Shown here: positions 61,860 through 64,000 of the stretch, in pieces
Numbering within the stretch: the first letter of the stretch is position 1
Layout: each line of letters starts with the position of its first letter
Source: Loxodes magnus
Lineage: Eukaryota; Ciliophora; Karyorelictea; Loxodida; Loxodidae
Length of the DNA stretch: 64,000 bases
Direction of reading: 5' to 3'
Assembly: GCA_946699065.1 (NCBI GenBank)
Contig: CAMPDV010001094.1
Span: 62,001-126,000, forward strand
Position numbers and translations under genes: made by a program
Notes under the pieces: model-generated
Told to the model about the DNA's origin: nothing
Databases searched by the model: none
The model's input: only the letters and a program-made list of their open reading frames with translations

Positions 61860-64000
61860 TTAGAACAATAATTTGGACTCTTAAAATAAAAAAAGATTAT
61901 GAGCATTTCTAGTTTTCTAACAAGCAAAGATTAAATATTTTTAGTTATCTTAGAAAATAAACTAACTCGTCCAGAAAAATAAAAGATGATATTTAAATTT
62001 TCTGATAGAAAGGATACTAACTAGTTTTTAATTTCTTCAAAGAAGAAAATAATAAATTCTATTTCATTGATGAGTACAAAACTTATTCTATTATCTTAAA
62101 TCTCATTTTAAAATTATCTAATTTTTCTAGTAGTAAGAATCACAAAGAAATTGAATGTTAAAACAAAATAAAAATAAAGCAAACATAAAATATTTAAAAT
62201 AGTAACTATTAGATAAAATAACTTATTAGCAAAATAAAGCTGATTGAATACAAGTTTCTTAAAAATAAATAAATCTCTTAGGAAATCTCTAAATCCAATT
62301 TTATAAATTTATAAATTTTGAAATATAAAAAAATATTTAAATCTACAAATGCAATTATAGATTCTTTATTTATTTAAACTTTTTAACCTAATAAATAAAT
62401 TTTACGGATAGTTTATAAAAAAATTGAATATAAGAATAAAAGATGTCATAAAAGAATAAAATTATTAAATATCTTTAGTTTTTCTTAAATTTTATTAAAT
62501 CTTTGGATTATGAGTTCTAAAAATTAGCTCAAAATCTATAGAAATAAATTTAGGTGCGCAAGAAAATAAAAATTTGCTATTTACTTACTTAAATTGATAA
62601 TTAATACTCAAACAAGGTTAAATAGATTTAATATAAGAAACATTTATAAAAAAGTCTTAGGATTTATAATTTGAAAGTAAGGCTATAAATTTTCACGATT
62701 TATCATAACTCTTAATTTCCTAAAATACAATTTTTTTCTAAATATTTAGAAAAAATTTATAAAGATAGAATCAGCTCTAAAATAATAGTGCTAAATTGAT
62801 AACTAATAAAAACTAAATTCTTCCAATTATAATAAACATATCATTAACTTTATAAATAATTATTTCCTAAAAAGGATAGAATCTTCTACTAAGTAAAGCA
62901 TATGGAAAATTAAAAAAAATTTATCTAATAAAAACAAAGAATAGCTAAATAAATATTTATTATGCAATTAATAATAAATTAATTAATAAACTAAAACTTA
63001 ATTATCATAGCTTTCTTTATAGAAAGAAGCAAATTAGTAAAAAAGATAATGAATAGTTAGTTTAATTATATATTCTAAAGAAAATATAAAACTTAATAAC
63101 TCTCCGTAATTAGCGAATTTATCTCAGAGTATTTTAAAAATCAGCATTGCTCTCTTGATAAGTTACTTAGGATCCTTTATCTTAAACAAAAATTAAATTT
63201 TAGTTTATTATATCTAAACTTCTTAAAATATTTTTGATTTCAAATTAATTAAATAATTTAAAGTAGTGGCATATCTACCATTAGGATATTGTAGGCTATT
63301 TAGAGGAATAAATTAATAATTCTAAGATAAATGAGGTAATTAAATTTTAATTTAATTCTCAAAATTAAAGTTAGAAATATCTATTTAAGGGAATTATTCT
63401 AAAATTATTATAAATATGTCAGGTCGAGGAGAACTAGCTGCTATAAATAAATTTCAATTCATTTTACTTGGACTGCTATCTGACTTATTTAGAGAATATC
63501 AAGGCTTCTGCTTTAAATGGGTTGACTTAGGAAGAAGAGTTTTATAGTCAATTTGTGTGCTTCAATAAATCTTTCTAAGTTCATATAGCATTAATGAATT
63601 ATCTGGATTTCAAACAGCTAGAAATAAAATTTTAGGTAAAGTTTTTTCTTCAAAACGTAAAGCGCTATGAAAACACAAAAACTGGATGCTCGCACTATAA
63701 TTAAATAAGCGGAACTTGATAGAAAATTTACGAAAGCTAAATATCATATTATAAAAGTTAAAATCTTGATTTTATTTTTAAGATAAATGATATTCAAAGT
63801 GAGAAGGAGAGATAAAGCGTAAAAATTAAATTCATATCCCAAAAATGCTACAATATTTCAGTGATTTCATTACTGCAAAAAGAATATACGAATTATAGAT
63901 TTAAAATCTATAAAATTTATAATAAATTTTTAACTTAGGAAAATAAATAAAACTAATAATTTTTAATAAATTGACCATTTGAGAGATAACAGAGTGGTAT
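61860..64000 (+). pseudogene. Copy 3 version of the long right-hand frame, with frameshifts (incomplete)
   Basis: It is equivalent to 27590-29640. Early parts keep frame (net +3 near 62165), but there are losses of 8 bases near 62325, 1 near 62870 and 1 near 63567 (aataaatc for aataaaatc). The reading GLT-EEEFYSQFVCFNK is interrupted where copy 1 continues to LPGFQTARNK. The right end lies beyond the window. Confidence 0.4.

Larger units (their letters stand above)
53873..64000 (+). repeat. Long dispersed repeat, copy 3 (runs off the window)
   Basis: It begins with the hairpin end and island B and follows copy 1 to the end of the window, including the shared SINE insertion and the right-hand coding-like frame. 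It lacks the 725 bp that precede the hairpin in copies 1 and 2. The stretch 55025-55260, just upstream of the RING-kelch gene, carries more differences than the rest. Confidence 0.85.

Overview
The window is very A+T-rich nuclear DNA of a ciliate-like protist whose genes use TAA and TAG as glutamine and TGA both as tryptophan and as the terminator. This is read from the sequence. Four RING-kelch genes and several zinc-knuckle genes only make sense if in-frame TAA/TAG are Gln and in-frame TGA is Trp, for example at the D-x-W positions of kelch blades, while the genes end at TGA, often as tandem TGA TGA. That combination matches the karyorelict-type nuclear code (NCBI table 27). A Loxodes-like karyorelict is my inference, not something the sequence proves. 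Standard-code ORF calls are useless here, because most real genes are broken at every Gln codon.

Layout. 1-518: C-terminal end of an ordinary host gene. 588-897: a ~310-bp SINE-like element. 900-12600: AT-rich DNA with weak coding-like stretches, a 1.25-kb element with hairpin-forming inverted ends (5740-6991), probably nested in an older element, and several G+C-richer islands. 12600-15156: minus strand, a RING-coiled-coil-kelch gene and a coding-like stretch behind it. 15779-18470: three gag-like (ORF1-like) zinc-knuckle genes in tandem. 18826-29735: first copy of a long repeat (about 11 kb) carrying an intact RING-kelch gene, a second long coding-like frame and a SINE. 32301-33895: tRNA-Pro and tRNA-Gly. 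34395-38344: an unidentified 237-codon gene, a gag-like relic, an inverted SINE with an 18-bp target duplication, and an intact gag-like gene. 38330-45258: second (shorter) copy of the long repeat, with a frameshifted RING-kelch gene. 45260-49765: unidentified ORF, two tRNA-Pro genes, a broken gag-like gene and a lone element end. 52097-53360: broken coiled-coil ORF. 53873-64000: third copy of the long repeat, running off the window.

The most interesting system is the RING-kelch family. Each long repeat carries one TRIM-like ubiquitin-ligase gene. The RING end and kilobases of flanking non-coding DNA are nearly identical between copies, but the coiled-coil and kelch part, which would choose the target, is strongly diverged, and the divergence stops at the stop codon. 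This looks like a dispersed cassette system that diversifies target recognition. A second system is a family of gag-like zinc-knuckle genes, two of which end in a hairpin followed by a (TTA)n tail, as in LINE-type retroposons.
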